A stretch of 64,000 nucleotides of DNA from Pseudomonas saxonica (GCF_007858365.1 NZ_VFIO01000001.1:1483638-1547637), one strand, 5' to 3'. Positions 25,251 through 36,901 are shown, counted from the first letter of the stretch. Made by a program: numbers and translations. The notes: a model not told the origin generated them from the letters alone.

Positions 25251-28085
25251 GTGGACAAGATCCTGATACGTGGGGCACGAACCCACAACCTGAAGAACAT
25301 CGACTTGACCCTGCCAAGGGACAAACTGATCGTCATCACCGGACTGTCTGGCTCCGGCAAATCATCCCTGGCGTTTGACACGTTGTACGCCGAAGGCCAG
25401 CGCCGTTATGTCGAGTCACTGTCGGCCTATGCCCGGCAATTTCTTTCGATGATGGAAAAGCCTGACGTTGATACGATCGAGGGCTTGTCGCCGGCAATTT
25501 CCATCGAACAGAAATCGACGTCGCACAACCCGCGTTCGACAGTCGGCACCATCACTGAAATTTACGATTACCTGCGCCTGTTGTATGCCCGCGTCGGTAT
25601 CCCGCGCTGCCCGGATCACGATATTCCGCTGGAAGCCCAGACCGTCAGCCAAATGGTTGATTTGGTGCTGGCGCAGCCTGAAGGCAGCAAACTGATGCTG
25701 CTGGCCCCGGTGATCCGAGAGCGTAAAGGTGAACACCTTTCGGTCTTTGAAGAGCTGCGAGCTCAGGGGTTCGTGCGCGCTCGCGTTGACGGCAAGTTGT
25801 GCGAGCTGGACGAGTTGCCGAAACTCGACAAGCAGAAAAAGCACACGATTGATGTGGTGGTCGACCGCTTTAAAGTGCGTGCCGACTTGCAGCAACGCCT
25901 CGCCGAATCGTTTGAAACCGCTCTAAAACTGGCTGATGGTATTGCGCTGGTCGCTCCGATGGACGACGAGCCTGGCGAAGAGATGATCTTCTCTGCGCGC
26001 TTCGCCTGCCCTATCTGTGGTCACGCGATCAGTGAGCTGGAGCCCAAGCTCTTTTCGTTCAACAACCCTGCGGGTGCCTGCCCGACTTGTGACGGCTTGG
26101 GGGTGAAGCAGTTTTTCGATATCAAGCGGCTGGTCAATAGCGAGTTGACGCTTGCCGAAGGCGCCATACGCGGCTGGGATCGACGAAACGTTTATTACTT
26201 CCAGATGCTCGGAGCGCTGGCCAAGCATTACGATTTCAGTCTGGAAGTGCCGTTTGGTGAGTTGCCTGCCGATAAGCAAAAGGTCATTTTGTATGGCAGC
26301 GGCACCCAGAATGTAGATTTTCGCTATCTGAATGATCGCGGCGATATCGTGAAACGTGCGCACCCTTTTGAAGGCATCGTGCCGAACCTTGAGCGGCGTT
26401 ATCGTGAAACCGAGTCCGCCACTGTACGCGAAGAGCTGGCGAAGTTTTTGAGTACCCAGTCATGCCCTGATTGCCGTGGTACTCGTTTACGCCGCGAGTC
26501 CCGTCACGTATGGGTGGGCGAGAAAACACTGCCTGCCGTGACCAGCATGCCTATTGGCGATGCGACCGAGTACTTCAGCTCCCTGAGCCTGACCGGGCGA
26601 CGCGGTGAAATTGCAGACAAAATCCTTAAGGAGATCCGCGAACGCCTTCAGTTCCTTGTGAATGTGGGGCTCGATTATCTGTCGCTGGATCGCAGCGCCG
26701 ATACGTTGTCCGGCGGTGAAGCGCAGCGTATTCGCTTGGCCAGTCAGATCGGCGCGGGCCTGGTCGGCGTGTTGTACATCCTCGATGAGCCCTCGATTGG
26801 TCTGCATCAGCGCGACAACGATCGTTTGCTGGGCACGCTCAAACATCTGCGTGATATCGGCAACACCGTGATTGTGGTTGAACACGATGAAGACGCTATT
26901 CGCCTGGCGGACTACGTGGTCGATATTGGCCCCGGTGCGGGCGTTCATGGCGGCCATATCGTTGCCCAAGGCACTCCGGCAGAAGTGATGGCGCACCCTG
27001 ACTCGCTGACAGGCAAGTATTTGTCTGGCCGTGTGAAAATCGCCGTGCCTGCCAAACGTACACCACGCAACAAAAAGCTGACGCTGTCACTCAAAGGTGC
27101 GCGCGGCAACAACTTGCGCAACGTGGATCTTGAAATCCCGATTGGCCTGCTGACCTGTGTCACCGGCGTATCGGGGTCGGGTAAATCTACGCTGATCAAC
27201 AATACGCTTTACCCGCTAAGCGCCACCGCCTTGAACGGCGCGACTACGCTGGAAGCAGCTGCTCACGACAGCATTAAAGGTCTGGAGCATCTGGACAAGG
27301 TAGTTGATATCGATCAAAGCCCGATTGGACGCACACCCCGCTCCAACCCGGCGACGTACACCGGCCTGTTTACCCCGATCCGTGAGTTGTTTTCAGGCGT
27401 GCCTGAGTCTCGGTCGCGGGGCTACGGCCCAGGGCGTTTCTCCTTCAATGTGAAGGGCGGGCGTTGCGAGGCATGTCAGGGTGATGGCTTGATCAAGGTA
27501 GAAATGCACTTTCTGCCGGACATCTATGTGCCTTGTGATGTGTGCAAGAGCAAACGCTACAACCGCGAAACCCTGGAAATAAAATACAAGGGCAAGAGCA
27601 TCCACGAAGTGCTCGAGATGACGATCGAAGAAGCCCGCGTGTTCTTCGACGCTGTACCTGCGCTCGCTCGTAAGCTACAAACGCTCATGGATGTAGGTTT
27701 GTCGTATATCAAGCTGGGGCAATCCGCCACGACGCTGTCAGGCGGGGAGGCGCAGCGGGTCAAGCTGTCTCGTGAGCTGTCCAAGCGTGATACCGGCAAG
27801 ACGTTGTACATCCTTGATGAACCTACAACTGGTCTGCACTTTGCCGACATTCAACAGTTACTGGATGTGCTGCATCGCTTGCGTGATCACGGCAATACGG
27901 TGGTCGTGATCGAGCACAATCTGGACGTGATCAAAACTGCTGACTGGTTGGTGGATCTTGGGCCGGAAGGTGGCTCCAAGGGTGGTCAGATCATTGCGAC
28001 GGGTACGCCTGAAGAGGTTGCCGAGATGAAGCAGTCGCATACGGGTTTCTACCTGAAGCCATTGCTGATTCGCGACAAGGCTTAA
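25251..28085 (+). CDS. uvrA: Excinuclease ABC subunit A
   Basis: Protein of 944 residues, normal UvrA length, beginning at GTG ([13 protein letters not shown] follows), with a GAGG site 5 nt upstream. Two ABC ATPase modules are seen: Walker [10 protein letters not shown] near residue 31 and G-V-S-G-S-G-K-S-T near 643, two L-S-G-G-E-A-Q-R signatures, and zinc-binding cysteine clusters C-P-I-C-G and C-x2-C-x-G. UvrA scans for bulky lesions and loads UvrB in nucleotide excision repair. No LexA-type palindrome is visible in the upstream region, so SOS control is not supported by sequence. Confidence 0.98.
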   Translation: MDKILIRGARTHNLKNIDLTLPRDKLIVITGLSGSGKSSLAFDTLYAEGQRRYVESLSAYARQFLSMMEKPDVDTIEGLSPAISIEQKSTSHNPRSTVGTITEIYDYLRLLYARVGIPRCPDHDIPLEAQTVSQMVDLVLAQPEGSKLMLLAPVIRERKGEHLSVFEELRAQGFVRARVDGKLCELDELPKLDKQKKHTIDVVVDRFKVRADLQQRLAESFETALKLADGIALVAPMDDEPGEEMIFSARFACPICGHAISELEPKLFSFNNPAGACPTCDGLGVKQFFDIKRLVNSELTLAEGAIRGWDRRNVYYFQMLGALAKHYDFSLEVPFGELPADKQKVILYGSGTQNVDFRYLNDRGDIVKRAHPFEGIVPNLERRYRETESATVREELAKFLSTQSCPDCRGTRLRRESRHVWVGEKTLPAVTSMPIGDATEYFSSLSLTGRRGEIADKILKEIRERLQFLVNVGLDYLSLDRSADTLSGGEAQRIRLASQIGAGLVGVLYILDEPSIGLHQRDNDRLLGTLKHLRDIGNTVIVVEHDEDAIRLADYVVDIGPGAGVHGGHIVAQGTPAEVMAHPDSLTGKYLSGRVKIAVPAKRTPRNKKLTLSLKGARGNNLRNVDLEIPIGLLTCVTGVSGSGKSTLINNTLYPLSATALNGATTLEAAAHDSIKGLEHLDKVVDIDQSPIGRTPRSNPATYTGLFTPIRELFSGVPESRSRGYGPGRFSFNVKGGRCEACQGDGLIKVEMHFLPDIYVPCDVCKSKRYNRETLEIKYKGKSIHEVLEMTIEEARVFFDAVPALARKLQTLMDVGLSYIKLGQSATTLSGGEAQRVKLSRELSKRDTGKTLYILDEPTTGLHFADIQQLLDVLHRLRDHGNTVVVIEHNLDVIKTADWLVDLGPEGGSKGGQIIATGTPEEVAEMKQSHTGFYLKPLLIRDKA

Positions 28086-28096
28086 ATTGACCCACG

Positions 28097-28136
28097 AAAA
28101 AGCCCCTGTCACCGAAAGATGGCAGGGGCTTTTTTT
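28097..28136 (+). terminator. Rho-independent terminator of uvrA, probably bidirectional
   Basis: Stem AGCCCCTGTC at 28101-28110 against GGCAGGGGCT at 28121-28130, with an A-run before and seven T after. It sits 11 nt beyond the uvrA stop and 15 nt beyond the ftnA stop on the other strand, so it likely serves both. Confidence 0.88.
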
Positions 28137-28150
28137 GAGGCTTGAATCGA

Positions 28151-28615
28151 TCAGAGCTGCGACTGGAGGTAGTTCTGCAAACCAATCGATTTGATCAGAC
28201 CCAGCTGCTTTTCGAGCCAGTAGGTATGGTCTTCTTCCGTATCAGCCAGCTGAATACGCAGCATGTCTCGGCTCACGTAGTCTTTGTGCAGCTCACATAA
28301 CGCAATGCCTTTACAGAGTGCAGCGCGCACCTTGTACTCAAGGCGCAGGTCAGCTGCGAACATCTCGGGCACTGTAGTGCCTACGTCCAGGTCATCGGGG
28401 CGCATGCGCGGCGTACCTTCGAGCATCAGAATCCGGCGCATCAACGCATCAGCGTGTTGTGCCTCCTCTTCCATTTCGTGGTTGATACGCTCGTAAAGCT
28501 TGGTGAAGCCCCAATCCTCGTACATACGGGAATGGACAAAGTATTGGTCACGTGCAGCCAGCTCACCGGTGAGCAACGTGTTGAGGTAATCGATTACGTC
28601 CGGGTGCCCTTGCAT
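28151..28615 (-). CDS. ftnA: Non-heme bacterial ferritin (FtnA; often annotated BfrA)
   Basis: Protein of 154 residues of the bacterioferritin/ferritin superfamily. Ferroxidase residues are present (Glu18, Glu51, His54 in E-E-A-Q-H, Glu127-x-x-His130 region D-T-E-E-D-H). The position of the heme-ligand methionine of true bacterioferritin, residue 52, is alanine, as expected for the non-heme FtnA that pseudomonads carry beside katA. It stores iron in a 24-mer shell. The ATG at 28615 has GGGAGAT 9 nt upstream; the longer frame is not used. Next to katA, a known pairing in Pseudomonas in which ferritin iron supports catalase. Confidence 0.9.
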   Translation of the reverse strand: MQGHPDVIDYLNTLLTGELAARDQYFVHSRMYEDWGFTKLYERINHEMEEEAQHADALMRRILMLEGTPRMRPDDLDVGTTVPEMFAADLRLEYKVRAALCKGIALCELHKDYVSRDMLRIQLADTEEDHTYWLEKQLGLIKSIGLQNYLQSQL

Positions 28616-28727
28616 CGCCGCACATCTCCCTGCTTGAAAGTCTGTAGTTTGAACCAAGCCGACCGAGAGGTCACGGATCAATCGCAATAAAACATCCAAT
28701 ATGCGTAGAAAATGAGGCTAAATAACG

Positions 28728-28753
28728 CAAAAACCGCCCAATTGAGGGCGGTT
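28728..28753 (-). terminator. Rho-independent terminator of katA
   Basis: Hairpin AACCGCCC-AATTGA-GGGCGGTT followed on the minus strand by UUUUU. It is 18 nt past the katA stop and separates it from ftnA, which therefore has its own promoter. Confidence 0.88.
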
Positions 28754-28770
28754 CTGCTTCTCACTTAGAG

Positions 28771-30219
28771 TTAGTTCCCAGTTACGCCCAGTGCTTTGGC
28801 AATGCCTTCGCCATAGGCTTGGTCGGCATTGTAAAAATGCTGCAACTGACGCTCTACGACATCACTTGATACATTGGCCATGGTGCCTGCAATGTTGTTG
28901 ATCAACAGCGTCTTCTGTTCGTCACTCATTAAACGAAACAGTGCACCGGCATAGCTGTAGTAGTCCGAGTCTTCGCGGTGATCGTAACGATCGGCTGCAC
29001 CGCTCAACGCCAGTGGCGGCTCTGCAAATTGAGGAGCCTGCTTGGGTGCATCGGCGTAGCTGTTAGGCTCATAGTTAGGTGCAGCGCCGCCGTTGTTACC
29101 GTAGGCCATCGAACCATCACGCTGATAGGTGTGCACAGGTACACGTGGCGCGTTGACCGGCAAGTGCTGATGGTTGGTGCCCACACGGTAGCGATGCGCA
29201 TCGGCATAAGCGAACACCCGCCCTTGCAGCATGCGGTCAGGCGAGAGACCCACACCGGGAATCATGTTGCTTGGGCCGAATGCCGCCTGCTCAACTTCAG
29301 CAAAGTAGTTCAACGGGTTGCGGTTCAACTCCAACTCGCCAATTTCGATCAGCGGAAACTCTTTCTGCGACCAGGTTTTGGTCACATCGAACGGGTTGTC
29401 ATGATGGGACGCAGCTTGCGCTTCGGTCATGACTTGCATGCACACACGCCATTTAGGGAAATCACCGCGCTCTATCGCCTCAAACAAGTCGCGCTGAGCA
29501 TAATCGGGATCGGTGCCTGCCAGACGTGCTGCTTCAGCGGGCGGTAGATTTTTGATGCCTTGTTTGGTCTTGTAGTGCCACTTCACCCAGTGCCGTTCAC
29601 CCGCCGCATTGATCAGACTGTAAGTGTGGCTGCCGAAACCGTGCATGTGACGGTAGCCATCGGGAATCCCGCGATCAGAAAACAGGATCGTGACCTGGTG
29701 CAGTGACTCAGGAGAGTGCGACCAGAAGTCCCACATCATTTGCGCACTTTTCAGATTGCTTTGCGGCAGACGTTTTTGGGTGTGGATAAAGTCGGGGAAT
29801 TTAAGCGGGTCACGGATAAAAAACACTGGAGTGTTGTTACCCACAATGTCCCAGTTCCCTTCTTCGGTGTAGAACTTGATCGCAAAACCACGCGGGTCTC
29901 GCTCGGTGTCAGCGGAGCCGCGCTCGCCACCTACTGTCGAAAATCGCATAAAGGTGGGCGTTTGCTTGCCAACGGTATCAAACAGCTTGGCACTGCTGTA
30001 CTGCGCAATATCACGGGTCAGGGTGAAGGTGCCATGAGCACCTGAACCTTTGGCGTGCACACGACGCTCGGGAATATTTTCGCGATTAAAGTGCGCGAGC
30101 TTCTCAATCAGATGAAAGTCATCGAGCAACAGGGGGCCACGAGGCCCAGCCGATCGCGAGTTCTGATTGTCAGCAACAGGGGCGCCACTGGCGGTCGTAA
30201 GCGTTTTGGTCAGGCTCAT
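28771..30219 (-). CDS. katA: Monofunctional heme catalase (clade 3, small subunit)
   Basis: Protein of 482 residues, the length of small-subunit clade 3 catalases. The active-site His is in [10 protein letters not shown], the distal Asn in [11 protein letters not shown], and the proximal heme-ligand Tyr in R-V-F-A-Y-A-D. It disproportionates H2O2. There is no signal peptide, so it is cytoplasmic unless exported by other routes. It has its own terminator and upstream gap of 135 nt to the rplQ terminator. I saw no convincing full OxyR motif there. Confidence 0.97.
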   Translation of the reverse strand: MSLTKTLTTASGAPVADNQNSRSAGPRGPLLLDDFHLIEKLAHFNRENIPERRVHAKGSGAHGTFTLTRDIAQYSSAKLFDTVGKQTPTFMRFSTVGGERGSADTERDPRGFAIKFYTEEGNWDIVGNNTPVFFIRDPLKFPDFIHTQKRLPQSNLKSAQMMWDFWSHSPESLHQVTILFSDRGIPDGYRHMHGFGSHTYSLINAAGERHWVKWHYKTKQGIKNLPPAEAARLAGTDPDYAQRDLFEAIERGDFPKWRVCMQVMTEAQAASHHDNPFDVTKTWSQKEFPLIEIGELELNRNPLNYFAEVEQAAFGPSNMIPGVGLSPDRMLQGRVFAYADAHRYRVGTNHQHLPVNAPRVPVHTYQRDGSMAYGNNGGAAPNYEPNSYADAPKQAPQFAEPPLALSGAADRYDHREDSDYYSYAGALFRLMSDEQKTLLINNIAGTMANVSSDVVERQLQHFYNADQAYGEGIAKALGVTGN

Positions 30220-30354
30220 GCTAATCCTTCCTCAGTCAGTCTTGATGCTGCCGGCTAATCGGCTGAGGACGAGTATTGACCACGATCTCTAAACGGGCAA
30301 ATGCATTGAACTTCACGAACCAATAGAAAATAACAATAGCTAAATGACGCGCAC

Positions 30355-30379
30355 AAAAAACCGGGCACTAGGCCCGGTT
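30355..30379 (-). terminator. Terminator at the end of the alpha operon (rplQ)
   Basis: Stem AACCGGGC with GCCCGGTT around ACTAG, followed on the minus strand by six U. It closes the whole ribosomal protein super-cluster, 19 nt beyond the rplQ stop. Confidence 0.9.
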
Positions 30380-30398
30380 CTCTGTAGAGACTGACGTC

Positions 30399-30785
30399 TT
30401 ACTCAGCGGATACAGCTTCACCGCCAACTGGACGATCAACCAACTCGACGTACGCCATAGGCGCGTTGTCGCCAGCGCGGAAACCGCACTTGAGGATGCG
30501 CAGGTAGCCACCCTCACGAGTTGCATAACGCTTGCCCAGATCGTTGAACAGCTTACCAACCATAGCTTTCGAACGAGTACGGTCGAAAGCCAGACGGCGG
30601 TTAGCAACAGAATCAATCTTGGCCAGAGTAATCAGCGGCTCAGCAACGCGACGCAATTCTTTGGCTTTCGGCAGAGTCGTTTTGATCAGCTCGTGCTCGA
30701 ACAACGACACTGCCATGTTTTGAAACATAGCCTTGCGGTGCGAGCTAGTGCGGCTCAGGTGACGACCACTTTTACGATGACGCAT
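30399..30785 (-). CDS. rplQ: 50S ribosomal protein L17
   Basis: Protein of 128 residues beginning [13 protein letters not shown], the invariant L17 N-terminus. It binds 23S rRNA near the peptide exit tunnel. It is the last gene of the alpha operon, 42 nt after rpoA, the standard bacterial order rpsM-rpsK-rpsD-rpoA-rplQ. Confidence 0.98.
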   Translation of the reverse strand: MRHRKSGRHLSRTSSHRKAMFQNMAVSLFEHELIKTTLPKAKELRRVAEPLITLAKIDSVANRRLAFDRTRSKAMVGKLFNDLGKRYATREGGYLRILKCGFRAGDNAPMAYVELVDRPVGGEAVSAE

Positions 30786-30827
30786 GGTTCATTCCTTACC
30801 AAACACAACGTTCGGTGATTACGACGA

Positions 30828-31829
30828 TCAGGCAGTCGCCTTGTCGTCCTTCTTAAGACTTGCAGGCGGCCAGTTGTCGAGGCGCATGCCGAGGGACAGA
30901 CCACGGGAGGCCAGAACGTCCTTGATTTCAGTCAAGGATTTCTTGCCCAGGTTCGGAGTCTTCAACAGTTCTACTTCGGTGCGCTGAATCAGGTCACCGA
31001 TGTAGTAAATGTTCTCCGCCTTAAGGCAGTTGGCCGAACGCACGGTCAGTTCCAGATCGTCAACCGGACGAAGCAGGATCGGATCGATCTCGTCTTCCTG
31101 TTCGATAACCACTGGCTCGCTGTCACCTTTGAGGTCGACGAATGCAGCCAACTGCTGTTGCAGAATGGTTGCAGCACGACGGATAGCCTCTTCAGGATCC
31201 AGGGTACCGTTGGTCTCCAGATCAATAACCAGCTTGTCCAGGTTAGTACGCTGTTCGACACGGGCGTTTTCCACCACGTATGCGATACGGCGAACCGGGC
31301 TGAACGAAGAGTCAAGCTGCAAGCGACCAATGCTGCGGCTTTCATCTTCATCGCTCTGACGCGAGTCTGCTGGTTCATAACCACGACCACGAGCTACGGT
31401 GAGCTTCATGTTCAAGGCGCCGTTAGACGCCAGGTTGGCGATTACGTGATCGGGATTAACGATCTCGACATCATGATCCAGCTGAATATCGGCAGCGGTA
31501 ACCACCCCCGAACCCTTCTTCGACAAGGTCAGCGTAACTTCGTCACGGCCGTGCAGCTTGATAGCCAGACCTTTAAGGTTCAACAGGATTTCAATTACGT
31601 CTTCCTGTACACCTTCGATGGCGCTGTACTCGTGGAGCACACCATCAATCTCGGCCTCGACTACTGCACAGCCTGGCATTGAGGACAACAGGATGCGTCG
31701 CAGCGCGTTGCCCAGGGTGTGGCCAAAACCACGCTCGAGAGGCTCGAGAGTGATTTTAGCGCGGGTTGGACTGACAACTTGCACATCAATATGGCGAGGT
31801 GTCAGGAACTCATTTACCGAAATCTGCAT
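30828..31829 (-). CDS. rpoA: RNA polymerase subunit alpha
   Basis: Protein of 333 residues, typical for Pseudomonas. The N-terminal dimerisation domain (about 1-230) has [16 protein letters not shown]; a linker leads to the C-terminal domain (about 250-325) with the helix-hairpin-helix that contacts UP elements and activators ([19 protein letters not shown]). Encoded between rpsD and rplQ, so its level is tied to ribosomal protein synthesis. Confidence 0.98.
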   Translation of the reverse strand: MQISVNEFLTPRHIDVQVVSPTRAKITLEPLERGFGHTLGNALRRILLSSMPGCAVVEAEIDGVLHEYSAIEGVQEDVIEILLNLKGLAIKLHGRDEVTLTLSKKGSGVVTAADIQLDHDVEIVNPDHVIANLASNGALNMKLTVARGRGYEPADSRQSDEDESRSIGRLQLDSSFSPVRRIAYVVENARVEQRTNLDKLVIDLETNGTLDPEEAIRRAATILQQQLAAFVDLKGDSEPVVIEQEDEIDPILLRPVDDLELTVRSANCLKAENIYYIGDLIQRTEVELLKTPNLGKKSLTEIKDVLASRGLSLGMRLDNWPPASLKKDDKATA

Positions 31830-31851
31830 GGATGCACCTATTTTCTAGCCC

Positions 31852-32472
31852 TTACTTGGAGTAGAGCTCGACAATCAGGCTTTCGTTGATGTCGGCGGAC
31901 AGATCACTGCGAGCAGGAACGTTCTTGAAAACGCCCGACTTCTTCTCAGTGTCTACTTCTACCCATTCTACGCGGCCACGTTGGGCACACAGATCGAGAG
32001 CTTGGACAATGCGAAGCTGGTTCTTTGCTTTCTCGCGGATAGCGACCACGTCACCAGCACGAACCTGGTAGGACGGAACGTTTACGGTTTGACCGTTAAC
32101 GCTGATCGACTTGTGCGATACCAACTGACGAGATTCGGCACGAGTAGAACCGAAACCCATACGGTATACGACGTTATCCAGGCGGCATTCGAGCAGTTGC
32201 AGCAGGTTTTCACCGGTTGCACCTTTTTTGCCAGCAGCTTGTTTGTAGTAGCCGCTGAACTGACGCTCGAGAACGCCGTAGATACGACGGACCTTCTGCT
32301 TTTCACGCAGTTGGGTACCGTAGTCGGATTGGCGACCGCGGCGTTGGCCGTGGATGCCTGGAGCAGCTTCAATATTGCACTTCGATTCGATAGCGCGCAC
32401 ACCACTCTTCAGGAAGAGATCGGTGCCTTCACGACGTGCCAGTTTGCATTTTGGACCAATGTAACGAGCCAT
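31852..32472 (-). CDS. rpsD: 30S ribosomal protein S4
   Basis: Protein of 206 residues; starts [10 protein letters not shown] and contains the S4 RNA-binding domain (about 95-160, [11 protein letters not shown]). It nucleates 30S assembly on the 5' domain of 16S rRNA and in E. coli represses its own alpha operon by binding the rpsM leader. The leader here is at 33268-33320, so the same control is possible but not shown. Confidence 0.98.
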   Translation of the reverse strand: MARYIGPKCKLARREGTDLFLKSGVRAIESKCNIEAAPGIHGQRRGRQSDYGTQLREKQKVRRIYGVLERQFSGYYKQAAGKKGATGENLLQLLECRLDNVVYRMGFGSTRAESRQLVSHKSISVNGQTVNVPSYQVRAGDVVAIREKAKNQLRIVQALDLCAQRGRVEWVEVDTEKKSGVFKNVPARSDLSADINESLIVELYSK

Positions 32473-32490
32473 TCTTTACAGTCTCCTGGA

Positions 32491-32880
32491 TTACACGCGG
32501 CGCTTCTTCGGCGGACGGCACCCGTTGTGCGGGATAGGCGTCACGTCGGTGATGCTGGCGATCTTATAGCCACAGCCGTTCAAAGCACGGACAGCGGACT
32601 CACGACCTGGACCTGGGCCCTTAACGTTAACGTCAAGGTTTTTCAGGCCATATTCCAGCGCAGCTTGACCAGCACGTTCAGCAGCTACTTGAGCAGCGAA
32701 CGGGGTGGACTTGCGAGAACCGCGGAAACCCGAACCACCGGAGGTTGCCCAAGAAAGCGCATTACCCTGACGGTCGGTGATGGTCACGATGGTGTTGTTG
32801 AAAGACGCGTGGATGTGGGCGATGCCATCAACCACTGTCTTTTTAATTTTCTTACGAGGACGAGCAGCAGGTTTTGCCAT
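32491..32880 (-). CDS. rpsK: 30S ribosomal protein S11
   Basis: Protein of 129 residues with the conserved core [11 protein letters not shown] and the terminal [13 protein letters not shown]. It lies in the 30S platform and contacts the mRNA exit path. Sits 30 nt after rpsM and 18 nt before rpsD. Confidence 0.98.
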   Translation of the reverse strand: MAKPAARPRKKIKKTVVDGIAHIHASFNNTIVTITDRQGNALSWATSGGSGFRGSRKSTPFAAQVAAERAGQAALEYGLKNLDVNVKGPGPGRESAVRALNGCGYKIASITDVTPIPHNGCRPPKKRRV

Positions 32881-32910
32881 GACTAAATTCCTGTCGATTC
32901 GCTGGTGCGA

Positions 32911-33267
32911 TTACTTGCGGATCGGCTTACGCGGACCTTTGCGAGTACGCGCGTTGGTCTTGGTACGCTGACCGCGTACTGGAAGACCACGACGATGGCG
33001 CAGACCGCGATAGCAGCCCAAGTCCATCAAGCGTTTGATTTTCATGTTGACTTCACGACGCAGGTCACCTTCAGTGGTGAACTTCGCCACTTCGCCACGC
33101 AGCAACTCAATCTGCTCGTCGCTCAGATCCTTGATCTTAGCGGCTGGGTTTACACCAGCATCCGCACAGATTTTCTGTGAGGTAGTGCGACCAACACCAT
33201 AGATGTAGGTCAGCGAGATAACAGTGTGCTTGTTATCTGGAATGTTAACGCCTGCAATACGGGCCAT
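32911..33267 (-). CDS. rpsM: 30S ribosomal protein S13
   Basis: Protein of 118 residues starting [10 protein letters not shown], with the H2TH-like helices and the basic tail [10 protein letters not shown] that reaches the P-site tRNA. First gene of the alpha operon; GGAG lies 10 nt upstream. A near-consensus promoter is located 60-88 nt upstream. Confidence 0.98.
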   Translation of the reverse strand: MARIAGVNIPDNKHTVISLTYIYGVGRTTSQKICADAGVNPAAKIKDLSDEQIELLRGEVAKFTTEGDLRREVNMKIKRLMDLGCYRGLRHRRGLPVRGQRTKTNARTRKGPRKPIRK

Positions 33268-33326
33268 TCAGTGGGACTCCAATTGACAGCTACCTACGCC
33301 CCGGAAGCCAAGAAATAGGGCGCGAG

Positions 33327-33355
33327 ATAATATCGCTGTAATAACAAATAATCAA
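33327..33355 (-). promoter_or_regulatory. Sigma70 promoter of the alpha operon (rpsM)
   Basis: On the minus strand TTGATT (33350-33355), 17-nt spacer, TATTAT (33327-33332). Transcription should begin near 33320, giving a leader of about 53 nt before the rpsM ATG. Confidence 0.75.
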
Positions 33356-33379
33356 CCCAGCAGCGCACTAGCTGCTGGG
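33356..33379 (-). terminator. Hairpin after rpmJ, possible terminator of the spc operon
   Basis: Perfect 9-bp stem CCCAGCAGC/GCTGCTGGG around GCACTA, 18 nt beyond the rpmJ stop. On the minus strand it is followed by a mixed, U-containing stretch that is also the -35 box of the rpsM promoter, so termination here is probably partial. Confidence 0.55.
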
Positions 33380-33396
33380 CTTCAAACAGATCACAC

Positions 33397-33513
33397 TCAG
33401 CCTTGGCGCTGTTTGTGACGTGGTTCCGCGCTGCAAATTACTCGAACAACACCTTCGCGGCGAATAATCTTGCAGTTACGGCACAGCTTTTTCACCGATG
33501 CACGAACTTTCAT
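33397..33513 (-). CDS. rpmJ: 50S ribosomal protein L36 (zinc form)
   Basis: A 38-residue protein read by translating the minus strand from the ATG at 33513 to TGA at 33397. It carries the zinc ribbon Cys11, Cys14, Cys27 and His33 of the C+ form, so it needs zinc. It lies 28 nt after secY, the normal place at the end of the spc operon. Confidence 0.95.
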
Positions 33514-33541
33514 CACCAACTCCTATCACCTTATGGACACT

Positions 33542-34870
33542 TCAGCGAAGCATTCCGCTGCCGTAGCCCTTCAGGTTGGCTTTCTTCATCAGGGATTCGT
33601 ACTGGTGTGAAACGAGGTGCGATTGTACTTGGGACATGAAGTCCATAACAACCACGACAACGATCAGCAACGAGGTCCCGCCAAGGTAGAACGGAACGTT
33701 TGCTGCAACCACCAGGAACTGGGGCAACAAGCACACGGCCGTCATATAAAGAGCACCGAACAGAGTCAAACGAGTCAAAACGCCATCAATATAGCGTGCC
33801 GACTGCTCACCTGGACGGATACCCGGAATAAAGGCACCGGACTTCTTCAGGTTTTCCGCTACGTCTTTCGGATTGAACATCAACGCCGTATAGAAGAAGC
33901 AGAAGAAAATAATCCCTGCACTAAACAGCAGAATATTCAACGGCTGACCAGGAGCGATCGACTGCGAGATGTCCTGCAACCAGCCCATACCTTCAGACTG
34001 ACCGAACCAGGCACCCAGCGAAGCCGGGAACAGCAAAATGCTGCTCGCAAAAATAGCCGGAATAACACCGGCCATATTCACTTTCAGCGGTAGGTGGCTC
34101 GTCTGTGCAGCAAACACCTTGCGGCCCTGCTGACGCTTGGCGTAGTGAACAGCAATACGACGCTGGCCACGCTCAATGAACACCACAAAACCGATAATCG
34201 CTACTGCCAGCAAACCGATAGCAACCAGAGCGAAGATATTGATATCACCCTGACGCGCAGACTCGAAAGACTGCCCTATTGCTCTCGGAAGACCGGCGAC
34301 GATACCCGAAAAAATCAACATCGAGATACCGTTGCCAACTCCGCGCTCAGTAATCTGCTCACCCAGCCACATCATGAACATTGCACCTGCCACAAACGTG
34401 GTAACTGCAACGAAATGGAAGCCTAGATCACCAGTGAACGCGACGCCCTGCCCTGCCAAACCAATGGACATGCCAATGGCCTGGACAAGAGCAAGAGCGA
34501 CAGTGAGGTAGCGGGTGTACTGGCTTATCTTGCGACGACCAGCTTCACCTTCCTTCTTCAACTGCTCCAGCTGTGGGCTGACAGCGGACATAAGCTGCAT
34601 GATGATCGATGCCGAAATGTACGGCATGATCCCCAGCGCAAAAATACTCATCCGCTCCAGCGCACCGCCGGAAAACATGTTGAACAAGCTAAGTATGGTC
34701 CCCTCATTCTGTCGAAACAGGTCCGCTAGCCGGTCCGGGTTGATACCTGGAACTGGGATGTGTGCGCCTATTCGGTAGACGATAATCGCCAAGAATAGAA
34801 ATCGCAGACGAGCCCAGAGCTCGGACAACCCGCCTTTGCTGAGCGCTGAGAGAGCACCTTGCTTAGCCAT
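33542..34870 (-). CDS. secY: Preprotein translocase subunit SecY
   Basis: Protein of 442 residues with ten membrane segments, the pore subunit of the SecYEG channel. It begins [10 protein letters not shown] and contains the conserved cytoplasmic loop I-A-V-H-Y-A-K-R-Q between segments six and seven. The start codon directly abuts the rplO stop, so expression is coupled to ribosomal proteins. SecE is encoded at 60284-60652. Confidence 0.98.
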   Translation of the reverse strand: MAKQGALSALSKGGLSELWARLRFLFLAIIVYRIGAHIPVPGINPDRLADLFRQNEGTILSLFNMFSGGALERMSIFALGIMPYISASIIMQLMSAVSPQLEQLKKEGEAGRRKISQYTRYLTVALALVQAIGMSIGLAGQGVAFTGDLGFHFVAVTTFVAGAMFMMWLGEQITERGVGNGISMLIFSGIVAGLPRAIGQSFESARQGDINIFALVAIGLLAVAIIGFVVFIERGQRRIAVHYAKRQQGRKVFAAQTSHLPLKVNMAGVIPAIFASSILLFPASLGAWFGQSEGMGWLQDISQSIAPGQPLNILLFSAGIIFFCFFYTALMFNPKDVAENLKKSGAFIPGIRPGEQSARYIDGVLTRLTLFGALYMTAVCLLPQFLVVAANVPFYLGGTSLLIVVVVVMDFMSQVQSHLVSHQYESLMKKANLKGYGSGMLR

Positions 34871-35308
34871 TTATTCCTCGAACTTGCCGCCAGCTGCTTC
34901 GATAGCCGAACGCGCACCTTTGGTGGCGCCGATTCCCTTGCCGATTGTGACAGCGCGAGTAACTTCACCGGACAGCATGATTTTCACACGCAGTACGTTG
35001 ACGTTGATCACGTTGGCATCTTTCAGGGTCTGCACAGTAACGATGTCGCCTTCCACTTTAGCCAGCTCGGACAAACGCACTTCTGCGCGATCCATGGCTT
35101 TCAGGGAAACGAAACCGAACTTAGGCAGACGGCGATGCAGCGGCTGTTGACCGCCTTCAAAGCCTGGAGCAATAGTGCCACCGGAGCGGGAGGACTGACC
35201 TTTGTGACCACGGCCACCAGTCTTACCCAAACCACTACCGATACCACGGCCCGGACGATGCTTTTCGCGACGGGAACCCGGCGCTGGACTCAGATCATTG
35301 AGTTTCAT
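34871..35308 (-). CDS. rplO: 50S ribosomal protein L15
   Basis: Protein of 145 residues: glycine- and basic-rich N-terminal extension ([18 protein letters not shown]) that threads into 23S rRNA, then a globular domain. Late assembly protein of the large subunit. Between rpmD and secY as in all gamma-proteobacteria. Confidence 0.98.
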   Translation of the reverse strand: MKLNDLSPAPGSRREKHRPGRGIGSGLGKTGGRGHKGQSSRSGGTIAPGFEGGQQPLHRRLPKFGFVSLKAMDRAEVRLSELAKVEGDIVTVQTLKDANVINVNVLRVKIMLSGEVTRAVTIGKGIGATKGARSAIEAAGGKFEE

Positions 35309-35311
35309 CGA

Positions 35312-35488
35312 TTAACCCTCTACACGCAGCATGTAGTAAGCCTTGTTGATCATCCCGCGATTCTCGGGAGTATCAAGTACTTCTACAGTGTGACCGATGC
35401 GACGCAGACCCAGACCCTTAATGCACAGTTTGTGATTAGGGATGCGGCCGGTCATGCTTTTGATCAGCGTTACTTTAACGGTAGCCAT
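35312..35488 (-). CDS. rpmD: 50S ribosomal protein L30
   Basis: A 58-residue protein (start ATG at 35488, stop TAA at 35312), beginning [11 protein letters not shown] and containing [11 protein letters not shown]. Small ferredoxin-like fold on the large subunit. Two nt after rpsE and 3 nt before rplO. Confidence 0.96.
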   Translation of the reverse strand: MATVKVTLIKSMTGRIPNHKLCIKGLGLRRIGHTVEVLDTPENRGMINKAYYMLRVEG

Positions 35489-35490
35489 GA

Positions 35491-35991
35491 TCAGAAGATC
35501 TCCTTAACGCTTTTGCCACGCTTAGCGGCAATAGACTCAGGAGACTGCATAGCTTTCAAACCTTTGAAAGTGGCGTGAACCACGTTTACCGGGTTAGTCG
35601 AGCCGTAGCACTTGGCCAGTACGTTCTGAACACCAGCAACTTCGAGGACAGCACGCATAGCGCCGCCAGCGATGATACCGGTACCTTCAGAAGCAGGCTG
35701 CATGTAAACCTTGGAAGCGCCGTGGGCGGATTTCATGGCGTACTGCAGAGTGGTGCCGTTCAGGTCCACTTGAATCATGTTGCGGCGAGCAGCTTCCATT
35801 GCCTTCTGGATCGCAGCAGGCACTTCACGTGACTTGCCACGGCCGAAGCCAACGCGCCCTTTACCATCACCAACCACGGTCAACGCGGTGAAAGTGAAGA
35901 TACGGCCGCCTTTAACGGTTTTGGCTACGCGGTTAACTTGAACCAGCTTCTCAATGTAGCCTTCGTCGCGCTTTTGGTCGTTATTTGACAT
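35491..35991 (-). CDS. rpsE: 30S ribosomal protein S5
   Basis: Protein of 166 residues with the S5 double-stranded RNA-binding domain (about 10-75; [12 protein letters not shown]) and the C-terminal domain [11 protein letters not shown]. It affects decoding fidelity and mRNA helicase action with S3 and S4. Sits 3 nt after rplR. Confidence 0.98.
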   Translation of the reverse strand: MSNNDQKRDEGYIEKLVQVNRVAKTVKGGRIFTFTALTVVGDGKGRVGFGRGKSREVPAAIQKAMEAARRNMIQVDLNGTTLQYAMKSAHGASKVYMQPASEGTGIIAGGAMRAVLEVAGVQNVLAKCYGSTNPVNVVHATFKGLKAMQSPESIAAKRGKSVKEIF

Positions 35992-35994
35992 AAC

Positions 35995-36345
35995 TTAGAA
36001 CTCCAGCCCAGCTTCACGAGCAGCCTCAGCCAGCGCTTTCACGCGGCCGTGGTACTTGAAGCCAGAGCGGTCGAAAGCCACCTGCGAGACGCCAGCGGCT
36101 TTTGCACGCGTAGCGACCAGCTGGCCAACCTTTGTGGCCGCGTCGATGTTGCCAGTGGCACCATCACGCAGTTCTTTGTCCAAAGTCGAGGCGCTTGCCA
36201 AGACTTTGCTGCCGTCGGCCGAGATGACCTGGGCGTATATATGCTGAGACGAGCGGAACACGCAGAGACGCACGACTTCGAGTTCGTGCATTTTCAGACG
36301 TGCTTTGCGAGCGCGACGCAGTCGAGTAACTTTTTTGTCGGTCAT
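35995..36345 (-). CDS. rplR: 50S ribosomal protein L18
   Basis: Protein of 116 residues; binds 5S rRNA together with L5 and L25. The basic N-terminus R-L-R-R-A-R-K-A-R and the terminal [16 protein letters not shown] are typical. Ten nt after rplF. Confidence 0.97.
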   Translation of the reverse strand: MTDKKVTRLRRARKARLKMHELEVVRLCVFRSSQHIYAQVISADGSKVLASASTLDKELRDGATGNIDAATKVGQLVATRAKAAGVSQVAFDRSGFKYHGRVKALAEAAREAGLEF

Positions 36346-36355
36346 TTGCTATGCC

Positions 36356-36889
36356 CTACTTCTTCTTGGCTTCTTTACGACGGACGACTTCGTCCGCGTA
36401 ACGTACACCCTTACCTTTATAAGGCTCTGGTGGACGGAAACCGCGGATCTCAGCGGCCACCTGACCTACCAGTTGCTTATCGATACCCTTGATCAGGATG
36501 TCGGTTTGGCTTGGGGTCTCAGCGGTGATGCCTTCCGGCAATTCGTAATCCACTGGGTGCGAGAAGCCAAGAGCCAGGTTCAGCACTGTGCCTTTTGCTT
36601 GCGCTTTGTAACCAACACCGACCAGCTGGAGCTTGCGCTCGAAGCCTTGGCTTACGCCTTGGACCATGTTGTTTACCAACGCACGAGTGGTACCAGCCAT
36701 TGCACGTGTTTGTTGATCGCCATTGCGAGCAGCGAAACGCAGCTCACCAGCTTCTTCAACAATTTCAACGGACGAATGGATGTTCAGTTCTAGAGTGCCC
36801 TTGGCACCCTTCACCGAAAGCTGTTGGCCGGCGAATTTTACTTCGACACCAGCTGGCAGCTTAACGGGGTTCTTAGCGACGCGTGACAT
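36356..36889 (-). CDS. rplF: 50S ribosomal protein L6
   Basis: Protein of 177 residues made of two repeated L6 domains (about 11-82 and 90-164), with the conserved [10 protein letters not shown] type end (here [11 protein letters not shown]). Near the factor-binding site. Twelve nt after rpsH. Confidence 0.97.
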   Translation of the reverse strand: MSRVAKNPVKLPAGVEVKFAGQQLSVKGAKGTLELNIHSSVEIVEEAGELRFAARNGDQQTRAMAGTTRALVNNMVQGVSQGFERKLQLVGVGYKAQAKGTVLNLALGFSHPVDYELPEGITAETPSQTDILIKGIDKQLVGQVAAEIRGFRPPEPYKGKGVRYADEVVRRKEAKKK

Positions 36890-36901
36890 GCTTATCCCCC
36901 C

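Noticed and set aside
30220..30354. OxyR site upstream of katA
   Set aside because: Two ATAG tetramers occur near 30323-30340 but not with the spacing and paired CTAT half-sites of an OxyR motif.
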